Origin: Beroe forskalii
Lineage: Eukaryota > Ctenophora > Nuda > Beroida > Beroidae
Reading direction: 5' to 3'
DNA: 64,000 nucleotides
Assembly (NCBI GenBank): GCA_011033025.1
Contig: WFMF01000055.1
Location: 1-64,000, forward strand
Each line of letters opens with the position of its first letter. The first letter of the stretch is position 1. This document shows positions 12,001 to 21,560 of the stretch, in pieces. A program made the translations under genes and the position numbers. Under the pieces are notes generated by a model, which did not search any database, had not been told where the DNA came from, and saw only the letters and a program-made list of their open reading frames with translations.

Positions 12001-15000
12001 TTTACTTTTTACTTACCAGCTGTTCACTTCACTCGTGGAAGTGAGGAAATGGTAGTGAGCAGCCCCTTATAAAGGTGTTGACACCACTATGACGTGTGCA
12101 ATGTTACGAATGCTTGACACCACTTTACGCGATACTATGCGTTTCTGGAATTCTTTCGTCACAGCATGCTCTCTTGACACCACTGCGACAGAAAACCTGT
12201 GTGACATGATTGTTTTTAACTCTAATCTTTATTGGTCGGTTTCATTTTCACTTATTATTACAATCATAGTGTGTAACAGATGCTTGAGCATCACACTATA
12301 TGTCTTGCATACTTGAGGTAATTGCCTCATAATTACCTTGAATAATTAGTTGCTGAGAACTTTCAAAAGAACAAGAGGCTCATCTGATGACCCATTGGAT
12401 TACTGGGCTTTGACGTTGCAGCGTTTTAAGACACGTGAACCAATACAAATTCCTCATTTTCATTGATGAAGTTATACAAATTCCTGTTACACTTTAGTGT
12501 CACACTTCTTGCTATTTTCAGAATGTTGTATTGTTTTGTGGAACAAATGGAAGGCGCGTGATGATATTTCATGAAACTTGTGCGCACACGCTGTTTCAAA
12601 ATCGCGCGCACGTTGCTTTATTGATGACCGCGCGACTTCATGATGTACTTTATTTAACTTCGTTTGATCCAGGAAATCAATGTATCAAATTGATCAATGA
12701 TATCAAAGACTCAATACTTTTTTGGGTTAATATCCAATGACCGCCATTCTGCCAAGCGGGTGAGGTGGTAACTACAGGGGGTTCCTCACTCCTCAGGGAC
12801 CCTGTGGCTGCATTGTTTCCGAATTCCGGGTTAGGGTAATCCCCAAGTGCATTCATGAGACATGAGATTCCCTTGACAGCGCTTCTTCCCTCTCAGGATT
12901 TACCAGACCTAGCGCTGGAAGAGCTGAAGAAAACCCTGGCTATCCTTGCTCGTGACATGGTCCTAGACTCCCCTCCAAGCTACTGGCGGAAAGACGCGTA
13001 TGGTTTGTAGAATTCCTTTTTACAATATCAACAATCTGATAGAATTCACAGTTCGGTGAACTTCCCATTAAACCTTTCTGTCACAAGATGACCACGATTT
13101 GCCCAAACACCTATTGAAATACTGCAACCATGGTATGAATTGTAAACTCATGTTTGGAAATTTGAAAATAGTATTTCAGTGGAAGAAAAAGGAATCATTC
13201 TTATGTAGTGGCACCATGTTCGTATCTTTACATATTATTAATTGATTATTTGAAAGCGGCAACATTTCAGGAACCCCTCCCTCACCCTGTATCGTACCAC
13301 TGGTGGATATGATTGGTGAAATCTCCTCCCTATCTGCCAACCTACCTGAACCCTTCCTAACGCGAACTCACCACGTGCTAGTAAACAACGCCGCGCAGAC
13401 CCTTACGAAACACGTGGTCAACAACAAGAAGATCACTTTCAGGTAAATTTTAGATTACTGGGGTTTCACTGTCCAGATTATGTATAGAAGGATTATGTAT
13501 AGAAGGATTACTGATGTATAGAAGGATTACTGGTGAATTATTAGCTTAGTAGCTTCATGATATATAGACTTTCCATACTTCCATAGATCAAATAATTCAT
13601 GCATGGCCCATCAATCATCATTCACGGCCAATCTAACGGATCTCAGCCTAACCTCTCAGATTTTCAGCTCGAAGGGTGTAGCTAAGTTGGAGAGTGACGT
13701 AGGCCACATGATAGAAGTAGTGAAGAAGTGTCCTGTATCATCAGATGTTATCCTCTCCACACCAGACGTTCTTGCCCTCCGGTAATTCTAACATATTTGC
13801 TTGTGAATTGTGATTTCTTATATTTAAGAATTTCACATTACGATTTGATCCTAATAGAATCTATTTTCATGGTTTACTCTGAGGTTTTGGCATTTATGAA
13901 CTGGTGGACTTCCTCTTTTGTCGCACATTTTGTAAATTATACTTCCTCCTCAGGAATGATCTGAATTCTCTGATTCTGAAGAGACGGAAGTCGTTCAGCA
14001 AACCGACGTGTTCGTGTCACAAGGATACGCCCAAGGAAGGTATGCTGATCATAATTCTACTAATCAAAACAGGATTGAAAATTTTACCTGTCTTTGGCGA
14101 TAAAAACACCGTAGCCAATTTGTTAAATGAAATATTTCTCGGTTACCATTTTATTTGAAACGTTTTAGTGCTGGGATAGTTTATTATCGTGAGCCCAGAA
14201 GCTCGGTAACAGTTCGGTAGCAGTTGCCCACTAATTCAAGGCGTAATGAGATGGGTAAACGGACTTCAAAATGATCGAGATAGGTTGCTGATGAATGATT
14301 TAACCATGACATGGGAACTACCGGGTGGGCCAAAAAGAACGTTACAAAAGTAACGCGCTGTAACTTTGGTCGTGTTCGGAGTTTCTTAATGAAACTTTGG
14401 GATGTCATAGGTATGTACAATACAATTTTGCACCAAAAATTTGAAATGTCTACTTCAAAAAATGCCCGAGTTATCAACGAAAAACCGGTTTATTTGCAAT
14501 ATCTCAGCTTCTGAGACTCAAAAATGTTAGCTACTCCAGGATCATATTGCCCACTTATTGCCCGTAATATCCTGAAAGTTTCATCAAGATTGCTCAAAAA
14601 ACCTCGGAGATATTCGCCTTTTTGTATCACAAAAAGTGTACATAAAGCACAATTAAAGGGTACATTATGCAAGCTTGCTTAGTTTTACATGTCCAAATAT
14701 GGAGATTAGCACGGTGTTTGTTTACATTTCATCTGCAGAGTGTGTAAAAGCTTGCGTATACACGCTTTTTTGCGATACAAAAAGGTGCATATCTCCGAGG
14801 TTTTTTGAGCAATCTCAATGAAACTTTCAGGATATTACGGGCAATATTTGGGCAATATGATCCTGGAGTAGCTAACATTTTTGAGTCTCAGAAGCTGAGA
14901 TATTGCAAATAAACCGGTTTTTCGTTGATAACTCGGGCATTTTTTAAAGTAGACATTTCAAATTTTTGGTGCAAAATTGTATTGTACATACCTATGACAT

Positions 15001-16538
15001 CCCAAAGTTTCATTAAGAAACTCCGAACACAACCAAAGTTACAGCGCGTTACTTTTGTAACGTTCTTTTTGGCCCACCCGGTATAAATTGTATAATGACA
15101 AAATGTTGCTTGACGTATTGGAGCTGTCGGAATGACAGATCCAACTTCTTATTATCAGAGTGTATCAAATGTCTCTTGAAGTTTCACAAATCATAATCAT
15201 TGCCAAAACTATGCAAAACTATGCAACATCATTCGACCGACTTCCGACCCTGTACAATATGAATTGGACAGGGATTATACCGATGGTTATATGTCTAACT
15301 GAATGTCAGACACGACGGATGGGGGTCGGACGTCAGGGAACCTTGTCCCCTGACGTCCGACCCCCACCATGATGAACAACCATAATGATGATCGGATAAC
15401 CCACCGTGTGATTTAAAGTTTTCCCATACTCAAACCAATTAACAAACGTCATTTAAAACGTCATGGAAAGACCATTCTAGACCATTGTATGAGTTGTGAT
15501 TCTCTACCGTCTATTTTTGTGTGCTAAGAATGACAGCAGCTCAGCAGTTATGGGTTTACACAATATGAATTCAAACCATTTTCCTGTTGGCTGTATTTCG
15601 GTCAAGTCACCTGACTCTTGGGATACACAAAACCCAATCCCAAGCAATCTTCTGCGACTATACTATATTTACATTGCGAATTATACATACTCATTTAACC
15701 CCCCTCCTGTTCCTTACTTCACCCCGTCTATTACAGGTAACTGGAAGAGGCTGAGCGCCCCTCAGCTGTGTACAACATGCGCCTCTTCCACCCTCAAACC
15801 TCCCCCGGTTAACACCCGCGAGATATTCTCTGATTCAGAGGTACGGGATTTAGTGAAAATAAAATTAGGATTATGGTAGGAAAAAAGTAGGATAGTAGTT
15901 GAAAAAAGTAGTTTCATCAAGGGCACACACAATTCAGTTCTTCGGAAGAATGGAAATGCTTGACTCACTGCTTCACGGGGGTTTTAGCCTCCACCAATAA
16001 ACTTTGCATGGCAAAAATAGTGCATGGTAACCATGGCTCACGTGCATAATGCATTGCAACCATGGCACTCGGTGCATGGTATCATGGTAACCATGGCACT
16101 CGGTGCATGGTATCATGGTAACCATGGCACTCGGTGCATGGTATCATGGTAACCATGGCACTCGTTGCATGGTATTATGGTAACCATGGCACTCGTTGCA
16201 TGGTATTATGGTAAGCATGGTATTATGGTCACCATGGTATCATGGTGACCATGGTACGCGACGCCACGCTACGTGACATGGTAACCATGGTACGCGATGC
16301 CACGGAGAGTGACATGGTAACCATGGTATCATAGTGACCATGGTACGCGATGGCACGCTACGTGACATGGTATTATAGTAACCATGGTATCATGGTAACC
16401 ATGGTATCATGGTAACCATGGTTCGCGATGTCACGTGACATGGTGCGACATTTCCAGGTAGATGCTGACAATGCCGCTCAGCACCTCAAGATCCGGCAAA
16501 AGAGACACGTTAAGGAGCGCCTTGAGATAACCATGTAA
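1..16538 (+). CDS. Uncharacterised helical protein, copy A (5' partial, about 18 exons)
   Basis: Exons by splice sites and by match to copy B: 3 about 535-680 (damaged), 4 1394-1566, 5 1898-2077, 6 3518-3689, 7 4342-4503, 8 7964-8005, 9 9156-9339, 10 9935-10009, 11 10198-10308, 12 10666-10753, 13 10870-10985, 14 11243-11325, 15 12897-13002, 16 13271-13442, 17 13668-13781, 18 13954-14039, 19 15737-15840, 20 16458-16538 (TAA). All have AG/GT borders and phases that join without a shift, apart from exons 3 and 4. Exons 15-16 are intact only here. Visible features: a Cys/His cluster in exon 6 (CQVCVKHGHFLHKYCTNKC), long amphipathic helices in exons 11-17, CSCH and CTTC pairs in exons 18-19, and a basic tail ending RLEITM. 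I see no signal peptide or membrane segment. The C-terminal helical part (around SSKGVAKLESDVGHMIEVV) recalls vesicle-tethering or CCDC142-type proteins, but this is a guess. Exons 1-2 should lie upstream of the window. Confidence 0.8.
109..1250. other. Homopolymer-corrupted consensus, start of copy A
   Basis: Matches 26560-27715 of copy B, but runs of T, C, A and G are lengthened and bases between runs are altered. For example, the sequence around 186-300 repeats 26629-26760 with long T and C runs. The first 100 bases are almost only A/T/C runs. Short open frames here have no counterpart in copy B. Read as poor consensus rather than evolved sequence. Confidence 0.7.
535..1566 (+). pseudogene. 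Damaged exons 3 and 4 of copy A
   Basis: Exon 3 (about 535-680) aligns with 26977-27121 but has stretched runs of C, A and T and no continuous frame, although the donor GTACGT at 681 survives. Exon 4 (1394-1566) is clean for its first 111 nt. It then loses bases in short runs, net 6 nt shorter than copy B, which creates TGA at 1517-1519. The neighbouring intron is also homopolymer-stretched, so consensus error is as likely as true gene loss. Confidence 0.7.
1630..1897 (+). repeat. Minisatellite built from a 3' splice site, copy A (about 8 units)
   Basis: Units of about 36 bp, CTAACCCCCTCCTCACCCCAG then ATTCTGCTACCTGTTCGC. The first part is the pyrimidine tract and AG of the acceptor of exon 5; the second is the first 18 bases of exon 5 itself. 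The last unit is the real acceptor (exon starts 1898). Copy B has the same array with more units. Confidence 0.9.
2078..3347. other. Intron 5 of copy A, no gene seen
   Basis: AT-rich intron shared with 28967-30320. The 3' part (3225-3340) is conserved in both copies. I see no coding potential beyond shadow frames. Confidence 0.6.
3348..3510. mobile_element. MITE with 26-bp perfect terminal inverted repeats
   Basis: 163 bp, beginning GGGATCGTTCACATATTACG and ending with its reverse complement (26 bp perfect at each end). It is flanked by TTT on both sides. Copy B has an empty site at 30475-30484 (gttaTTTgcag), so it is a DNA-transposon insertion with a 3-bp target duplication. The interior has C-rich runs. 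It stops 7 bases before the start of exon 6. Confidence 0.9.
3518..3689 (+). CDS. Exon 6, Cys/His-rich segment (copy A)
   Basis: 172 nt between tttgcag and gtgagt. It encodes a basic stretch followed by CQVCVKHGHFLHKYCTNKC, with four Cys and three His within 19 residues, which could bind zinc. The twin at 30488-30659 differs mainly at third codon positions (for example TCC/TCG, CCG/CCC), a sign of selection on the protein. Confidence 0.8.
5274..5404 (-). repeat. 3' LTR of the retrotransposon
   Basis: 131 bp, matching 7645-7775 base for base as far as I can compare by eye. Preceded on the - strand by the purine-rich tract. Confidence 0.9.
5351..7624 (-). pseudogene. gag-pol polyprotein, truncated in reverse transcriptase
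   Basis: 757-residue open frame. N-terminal gag-like region (about 1-230), CCHC zinc knuckle CFHCKAMGHSKVQC (about 260-273), retroviral-type aspartic protease with DTGSA (about 335) and LLGRDW (about 405), then a linker with three copies of a VQERRVAESRAAV-like repeat. Reverse transcriptase starts at about 575 with KARPVPYALK, the block ending FASPIVPVEKDDG, and FSKLDICQAY (motif A). It stops after the LPYGVSSS block: the YxDD catalytic box, RNase H and integrase are absent. The frame runs into a short 3' remnant and the LTR. Gag and pol share one frame with no shift. The protease-RT wording is closest to the Mag lineage of Ty3/gypsy (family knowledge). It cannot transpose by itself. Confidence 0.88.
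7645..7775 (-). repeat. 5' LTR of the retrotransposon
   Basis: 131 bp. On the - strand it ends CTTATTTAAC, followed directly by TGGCGCGAACTG, the place and shape expected of a tRNA primer-binding site. Very short for a gypsy LTR. Lacks canonical TG...CA ends. Confidence 0.88.
8101..9155. other. Intron 8 of copy A, no gene seen
   Basis: AT-rich intron, collinear with 32560-33725, with small insertions in each copy (one of about 90 bp in copy B near 33090-33180). No protein signal on either strand. Confidence 0.55.
9480..9532. repeat. Short perfect-stem hairpin in intron 9
   Basis: GGATCC..GGCAGTCTGGAG and CTCCAGACTGCC.GGATCC face each other across about 15 bases. Copy B keeps only a short GGGATCC remnant near 33920, so the hairpin was gained or lost after the copies split. 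Confidence 0.6.
11408..11952. repeat. 23-bp palindromic minisatellite, copy A (about 23 units)
   Basis: Unit about CAGCAGTTCTGTGACAGAACCCG. Its core GTTCTGTGACAGAAC is a perfect 6+3+6 dyad, so both strands carry the same motif. Because 23 is not a multiple of 3, the array is open in several frames. These frames are not genes. It lies in intron 14. Confidence 0.9.
14321..15081. mobile_element. Fold-back MITE with about 320-bp arms and TA target duplication
   Basis: Begins CCGGGTGGGCCAAAAAGAAC and ends with the reverse complement. Arms are about 14321-14640 and 14762-15081, with a loop of about 120 bp. TA is duplicated at 14319-14320 and 15082-15083. Copy B is empty at 44779-44788 (ggaacTAtaaattg). 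TA duplication fits the Tc1/mariner superfamily. No transposase. Confidence 0.92.
15319..15367. repeat. Hairpin with about 19-bp stem
   Basis: GGGGGTCGGACGTCAGGG pairs with its reverse complement across a loop of about 10 bases. Copy B (45038-45058) keeps only the left arm. Confidence 0.75.
16010..16445. repeat. 31-bp minisatellite before the last exon, copy A
   Basis: Units around CATGGTATCATGGTAACCAT plus GGCACTCGGTG, then variants with ACGCGATGCCACG. The inner CCATGGTATCATGG and ATGGTAACCAT are near-palindromic. It ends 12 bases before the acceptor of exon 20. In copy B this stretch is only about 70 bp (47440-47510). Confidence 0.85.
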
Positions 16539-18536
16539 ATATAGAACTCCCGTAAGACATGGAAAAGGCAAACAAAACTTTATATGTCTGATATGCCTCG
16601 TGTTCGAAAAAATGAGCGATTCAGTGACATCAATACATCACTGAAAATCATGATGTTGTGTCAACTGCAGCTCCTTTTGTGTCGTGTCTCCAATGTATTT
16701 GAATCGCTGTGCGAATTGAGGAAGAAACTTATGATTTTTATTGTTTCTTTCAACTTTCTCATCCACATGTAAATATTTCGGCGTAGAGAAAGGAAGAGGG
16801 GTGAGACAGAATGTATTATATGTTTCAAAGAACAGTGGATTGAACTCTTTAAAAATGATATCTTTTATGCTCATCCATCGTCATCATAATATCATCAGAT
16901 ACGTCTTTATATTTCTTTTATCATCCATCTCTCCGATTTCAACATTCTCATAGGAAGTCAAGCAAATCCTTTCATGCATTTCAAATGTTTTTGTTCCATT
17001 TTTTTATTGAATTAACCACATGATTAATTTTGATTACAATCCCAAAAACCGCGTTCACCGAACAACTTCGCTTGATTATTTTTCAAGTTTTTATCACAAA
17101 TTTATTTTATTGATTTGAAAGGAGGGATAATTAAATTCAGTGAAAACTACTGCCGACAGCATATATTATTGCTGAGATTTGACCAATAAGAGTCAAGGAT
17201 TCGATGTTATCTGGAAAGGTCGAGGCAACGCGTGCTTTTGTCAATCACTATGCCGCTCTGTAATAAGCATGCGTCAACTCCTCAAGTATTCATCAGTCAT
17301 CTATTTTGTTGCCAGTCAGTCTTATTTTTGCCGCTGAAGTGTTGACTCTGAGAGTGCCATTTGTGCGTACGTGATATCCATGGTTTTACATTATAATTGT
17401 GTAGTCGTCGCACGTGCACGGTGCGCGTGACTTGGAAATGTCTAGATGATTCTCGTTTCTTGACGTCGCCACAAAATAAATATGTCCGGCAACTTTTTTG
17501 GGGACTTTTGAGCCTATGGACTACCGAAAACCGTTCTTACATCTTTGGGAGGATTAAGTTCACGGGGGGTTTATGGATCAATCCCTTACTATATATGTCG
17601 ACGCTCTCCTTTCGATTTCCCGCTATCATGTGCTTTTAATGAGACACGAGCAAATAAAATTTGCGGAAAGGCCCAGTTTTTCTCACTCAACCTGCTACTT
17701 TATGCTTTTTGCAGTGTGCAGAGTGCACTCTGCACTGTAAAATGGCCTACCCTTACATCATTCAATCTGAATATGGTTTATAACGCAATGTGCAATCGTA
17801 GCGATGATTACATATGCTACTTATTGTAACAGCTCTTTCAACTCCAACCATTTGATATTATGAGCGCGAACCTTTTGAAGACTTGCTTTTCAAAAAAATA
17901 ATGCTGCTTTTTTCGACTTTTGAGTGGAAAATTTTGCATATATTCAATTATTCATCACTTCTAAAATATTCTGTGAGCACCTGAATTTTGGAAGCCTGAG
18001 TCTGCAAATAATCACATTTGCAAATTTGAGATTGTCATTTTAAGTGGACTGTCGCTCGTTTTTATAATACTGCACTACGTTTGCTCTGACTACGTTAAGA
18101 CTGATGCATTTAATAATGTCTACGAGTTACAGATTATGCGACAAATTTGACAGCGGCAATAAAAACTATAACTTTCCGTGTGAAAATTTGGGGAATCCTG
18201 ATTTATATGAGCTCCAGCCTCCAACTTCTAGAAGTTCTGTAATAGCATAATATAACGTTTCTACATCGATTATATGAAAACGCAGTATATTTTGAAGCAC
18301 ACCACTTGGCCGTCACTCAATCTTTGTGACCTTCACGCCCTTATATTCATCCATGTCGATTATGTGTATGTTGTCATCAGCTGTTGTCATTTCTATGCTT
18401 TGAAATGGTGAATTATCCCCGTACTTATATCAAATCGTACGTGCGGTCTTGTGTTACTATGGTGTTGTCATTGTTACACTATGTAGCAACAACAACGAAC
18501 AATGCTAATTCACTGTTTTTGCATATATAAGGTAAC
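16539..18536. other. 3' flank of copy A, no gene seen
   Basis: AT-rich DNA matching copy B in blocks (16539-17600 with 47606-49560; about 18150-18530 with 50130-50515). The 17600-18140 part is missing from copy B, which has another insert there. No convincing frame or polyadenylation signal assigned. Confidence 0.55.
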
Positions 18537-19432
18537 GCATGGCAACGCTTGCCTGGTTACACCACACGCTTGCCTGGTTAGACCACACGCTTGCCTGGTT
18601 ACACCACACGCTTGCCTGGTTACACCACACGCTTGCCTGGTTACACCACACGCTTGCCTGGTTACACCACACGCTTGCCTGGTTACACCACACGCTTGCC
18701 TGGTTACACCACACGCTTGCCTGGTTACACCACGCGCTTGCCTGGTTACACCACACGCTTGCCTGGTTACACCACACGCTTGCCTGGTTACACCATACGT
18801 TGCCTGGTTACACCATACGTTGCCTGGTTACACCACACGCTTGCCTGGTTACACCACACGCTTGCCTGGTTACACCACACGCTTGCCTGGTTACACCACA
18901 CGCTTGCCTGGTTACACCACACGCTTGCCTGGTTACACCACACGCTTGCCTGGTTACACCACACGCTTGCCTGGTTACACCAAACGCTTGCCTGGTTACA
19001 CCACACGCTTGCCTGGTTACACCACACGCTTGCCTGGTTACGCCACACGCTTGCCTGGTTACACCACACGCTTGCCTGGTTACACCACACGCTTGCCCGG
19101 TTACACCACACGCTTGCCTGGTCACACCACACGCTTGCCTGGTTACACCACACGCTTGCGTGGTTACACCACACGCTTGCCTGGTTACACCACACTCTTG
19201 CCTGGTTACACCTCACGCTTGCCTGGTTACACCACACGCTTGCCTGGTTACACCACACGCTTGCCTGGTTACACCACACGCTTGCCTGGTTACACCACAC
19301 GCTTGCCTGGTTACACCAAACGCTTGCCTGGTTACACCAAACGCTTGCCTGGTTACACCAAACGCTTGCCTGGTTACACCAAACGCTTGCCTGGTTACAC
19401 CACACGCTTGCCTGGTTACACCAAACGTAGGA
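18537..19432. repeat. 21-bp minisatellite, copy A (about 42 units)
   Basis: Near-identical units TTGCCTGGTTACACCACACG plus one C. Because 21 is a multiple of 3 and no frame has a stop, long frames appear on both strands (repeats of LPGYTTR, ACLVTPH, LAWLHHT, ASVWCNQ). Variant units (CAAACGC) cluster at the 3' end, a sign of spread by local duplication. Copy B has only about 8 units. Confidence 0.95.
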
Positions 19433-20323
19433 CGAAGCTATAATAGTCCCACAGTATGTTAAATAGATTGTCACGGTAACGAAAGAGCTGCTGTATATCA
19501 CGAAAAATATCTACAACATCGCCCTGTATAAACCCATAATAATGACGTCACTCTCAACCACCTATTCTATAAAGCATATAATATCCCAGGAGAGTTGGTT
19601 ACGCGACCCTCCCTCACTGACAGGTGAAACTGCATTCCTAGAATCGCGTAACGCATGAAACCTTCAGAGTTTATATATAAAGTGGCTGCGCGTTTATAAT
19701 GTGCATTTAAATTATAAGCTTCCGCGTGGCAGTGTTTAAAACCATCATATGCCCCTGCTGCTGCTACCCCTCCGTAACGAGTTATATTTCAGCGTGGTTC
19801 TGTATATCGGCAATTTAATCATATATACTTCGTGGTTTATTATACTCAGCATTAATTTCAGGGGACTGATTTGGGATTCTTTTCGTGGAATTTTATCGCT
19901 TTTAAATTGTAATATTCGCGTTTTTGACATGATTTTGAAATCGCACACTGCACAGCTAGCTATTCTGTTTTAAATCTAAAATCTTGATTTAGGTCTGTAG
20001 ACAGTATGGAAAATCCCCGATTGCAAAAACCTTCCAGGACTCTGGAAGTACAAATTTCTTGAAAGTTATAGATTTCATTGTTTTATGATCTGCGCAATGC
20101 ATATTATTTTAACTATATTCAGTTTTAAAATGTTGAGTCCTTGAGCAAGGCTTTTGGGATTTGCAGGATTTCCAATTAAACTTTTCGTGGGTATATAGTT
20201 CCTTCCTATATCTGAAAGGGAGGGTTATGCAACTTTCCACTTAAAGAGAGTTTTTCTTGATCGTTAAACTACTTCCTTCCGCAGCCTGCCGCACAAAATG
20301 AGGATTCCCTCATTTGAGCATTT
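19433..20323. other. No gene seen
   Basis: AT-rich flank conserved with 50695-51585. No protein-like frame and no RNA gene recognised. Confidence 0.5.
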
Positions 20324-20748
20324 CTGTGCACAACATAAATCAGTTTCGGACCGAAAGTGCTGCGCGCAAATTTTGACCGTTTCACTCAAAACCATTTGTG
20401 AATGTCCAATCGATACCAAAATTTGCATGGATACAGTTTGTGACATTAAACTGAGTCTGTGACAATTTGGAGCATTTTCATCCGAAAATGAAGAAGATAT
20501 TGCAAAATTAAAATAAAGTCAGTTTCAGACCGAAACTGGCACTGGCAGTTTCGGTTCGAAACTGAAAATATAGCTTGGTCATTTTTAGATGAAAATGCTT
20601 CAAATTTTCACAGACGCTGTCTCATGCCATAAACTGTGTCCATGCAAATTTTGGTATCGATTGGACTTTTTCAAATGGTTTTATGAGTGAAATGGTCAAA
20701 ATTTGCGCGCAGCACTTTCGGTCCGAAACTGATTCATGTTATGCACAG
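20324..20748. mobile_element. Fold-back element with about 180-bp arms, copy A
   Basis: The sequence from CTGTGCACAACATAAATCAG inward reappears inverted, ending at ATGCACAG. The centre carries GTTTCAGACCGAAACTGGC repeats. TTTGAG borders both sides and may be the target duplication. It sits at the edge of the 21-bp GAGCTGCCATTCCTC array, as if inserted into a unit. Also present in copy B (about 51590-51990), so it predates the split of the copies. Confidence 0.75.
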
Positions 20749-20754
20749 TTTGAG

Positions 20755-21560
20755 ACCTGTAATTCCTCATTCCAGAGCTGACATTCCTCATTCCAGAGCA
20801 ACCTTTCCTCATTCCAGAGCTGTCATTCCTCATTTGAGAGCTGACATTCCTCATTCCAGAGCTGCTATTGCTCATTTAAGAGCTACCATTTCAGAGTTGT
20901 CATTCCTCATTTGAAAGCTGCCATTTTTCATTTGAGAGATGCCATTCCTCACTTGAGAGAAGTCATTCCTCATTTCGGAGCTACCATTTGAGATCTGCAA
21001 TTCCTCCTTCCAGAGCTGCCATTACTCATTGCAGAGCTGTCATTCCTCATTTAGGAGCTGCCATTCCTCACTTGAGAGCTGCCATTCCTCCTTTTGGAGC
21101 TGCCATTCCTAATTTGAGAGCTGCCATTATTCATTTGAGAGCTGCCATTCCTCATTTCAGAGCTGCCATTCCTAATTTGAGAGCTGCCATTATTCATTTG
21201 AGAGCTGCCATTCCTCATTTCAGAGCTGCCATTCCTAATTTGAGAGCTGCCATTATTCACTTGAGAGCTGCCATTCCTCCTTTTGGAGCTGCCAATTGAG
21301 AGCTACCATTCCTCATTTGAGAGCTGCCATTCCTCATTTCAGAGCTGCCATTCCTAATTTGAGAGCTGCCATTATTCATTTGAGAGCTGCCATTGCTCAT
21401 TTCAGAGCTACCATTCCTCATTTTAGAGCGGTCATTCCTCATTTCAAAGGTACAATTTCTCGTTTGAGAGCTACTATTCCTCATTTGAGAACTGCCACCC
21501 CTTATTTATGAGCTACTATTCCTCATTTCAGAGCTGTCATTCCTCATTTCAGAGCTACCG
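20755..21560. repeat. Second 21-bp minisatellite, copy A (about 38 units)
   Basis: Units like GAGCTGCCATTCCTCATTT plus two bases. Part of the array shows a three-unit higher-order period (TCCTCATTTCA, TCCTAATTTGA, TTATTCATTTGA) around 21080-21260. Open frames on both strands (RAAIPHF, MRNGSSQ) are period artefacts. Confidence 0.9.

Noticed and set aside
18502-19501. Frames of 237-313 codons on both strands with LPGYTTR, ACLVTPH or ASVWCNQ repeats
   Set aside because: They come from a stop-free 21-bp unit. All phases on both strands are open, and copy B has a five-fold shorter array.
20540-20570. tRNA B-box-like GGTTCGAAACT
   Set aside because: No matching A box or cloverleaf; it is the centre of a fold-back element.
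20687-21511. RAAIPHF and MRNGSSQ repeat frames
   Set aside because: Artefact of the second 21-bp array.
16010-21560. CRISPR array
   Set aside because: Arrays are head-to-tail repeats without unique spacers, in intron-bearing eukaryotic DNA.
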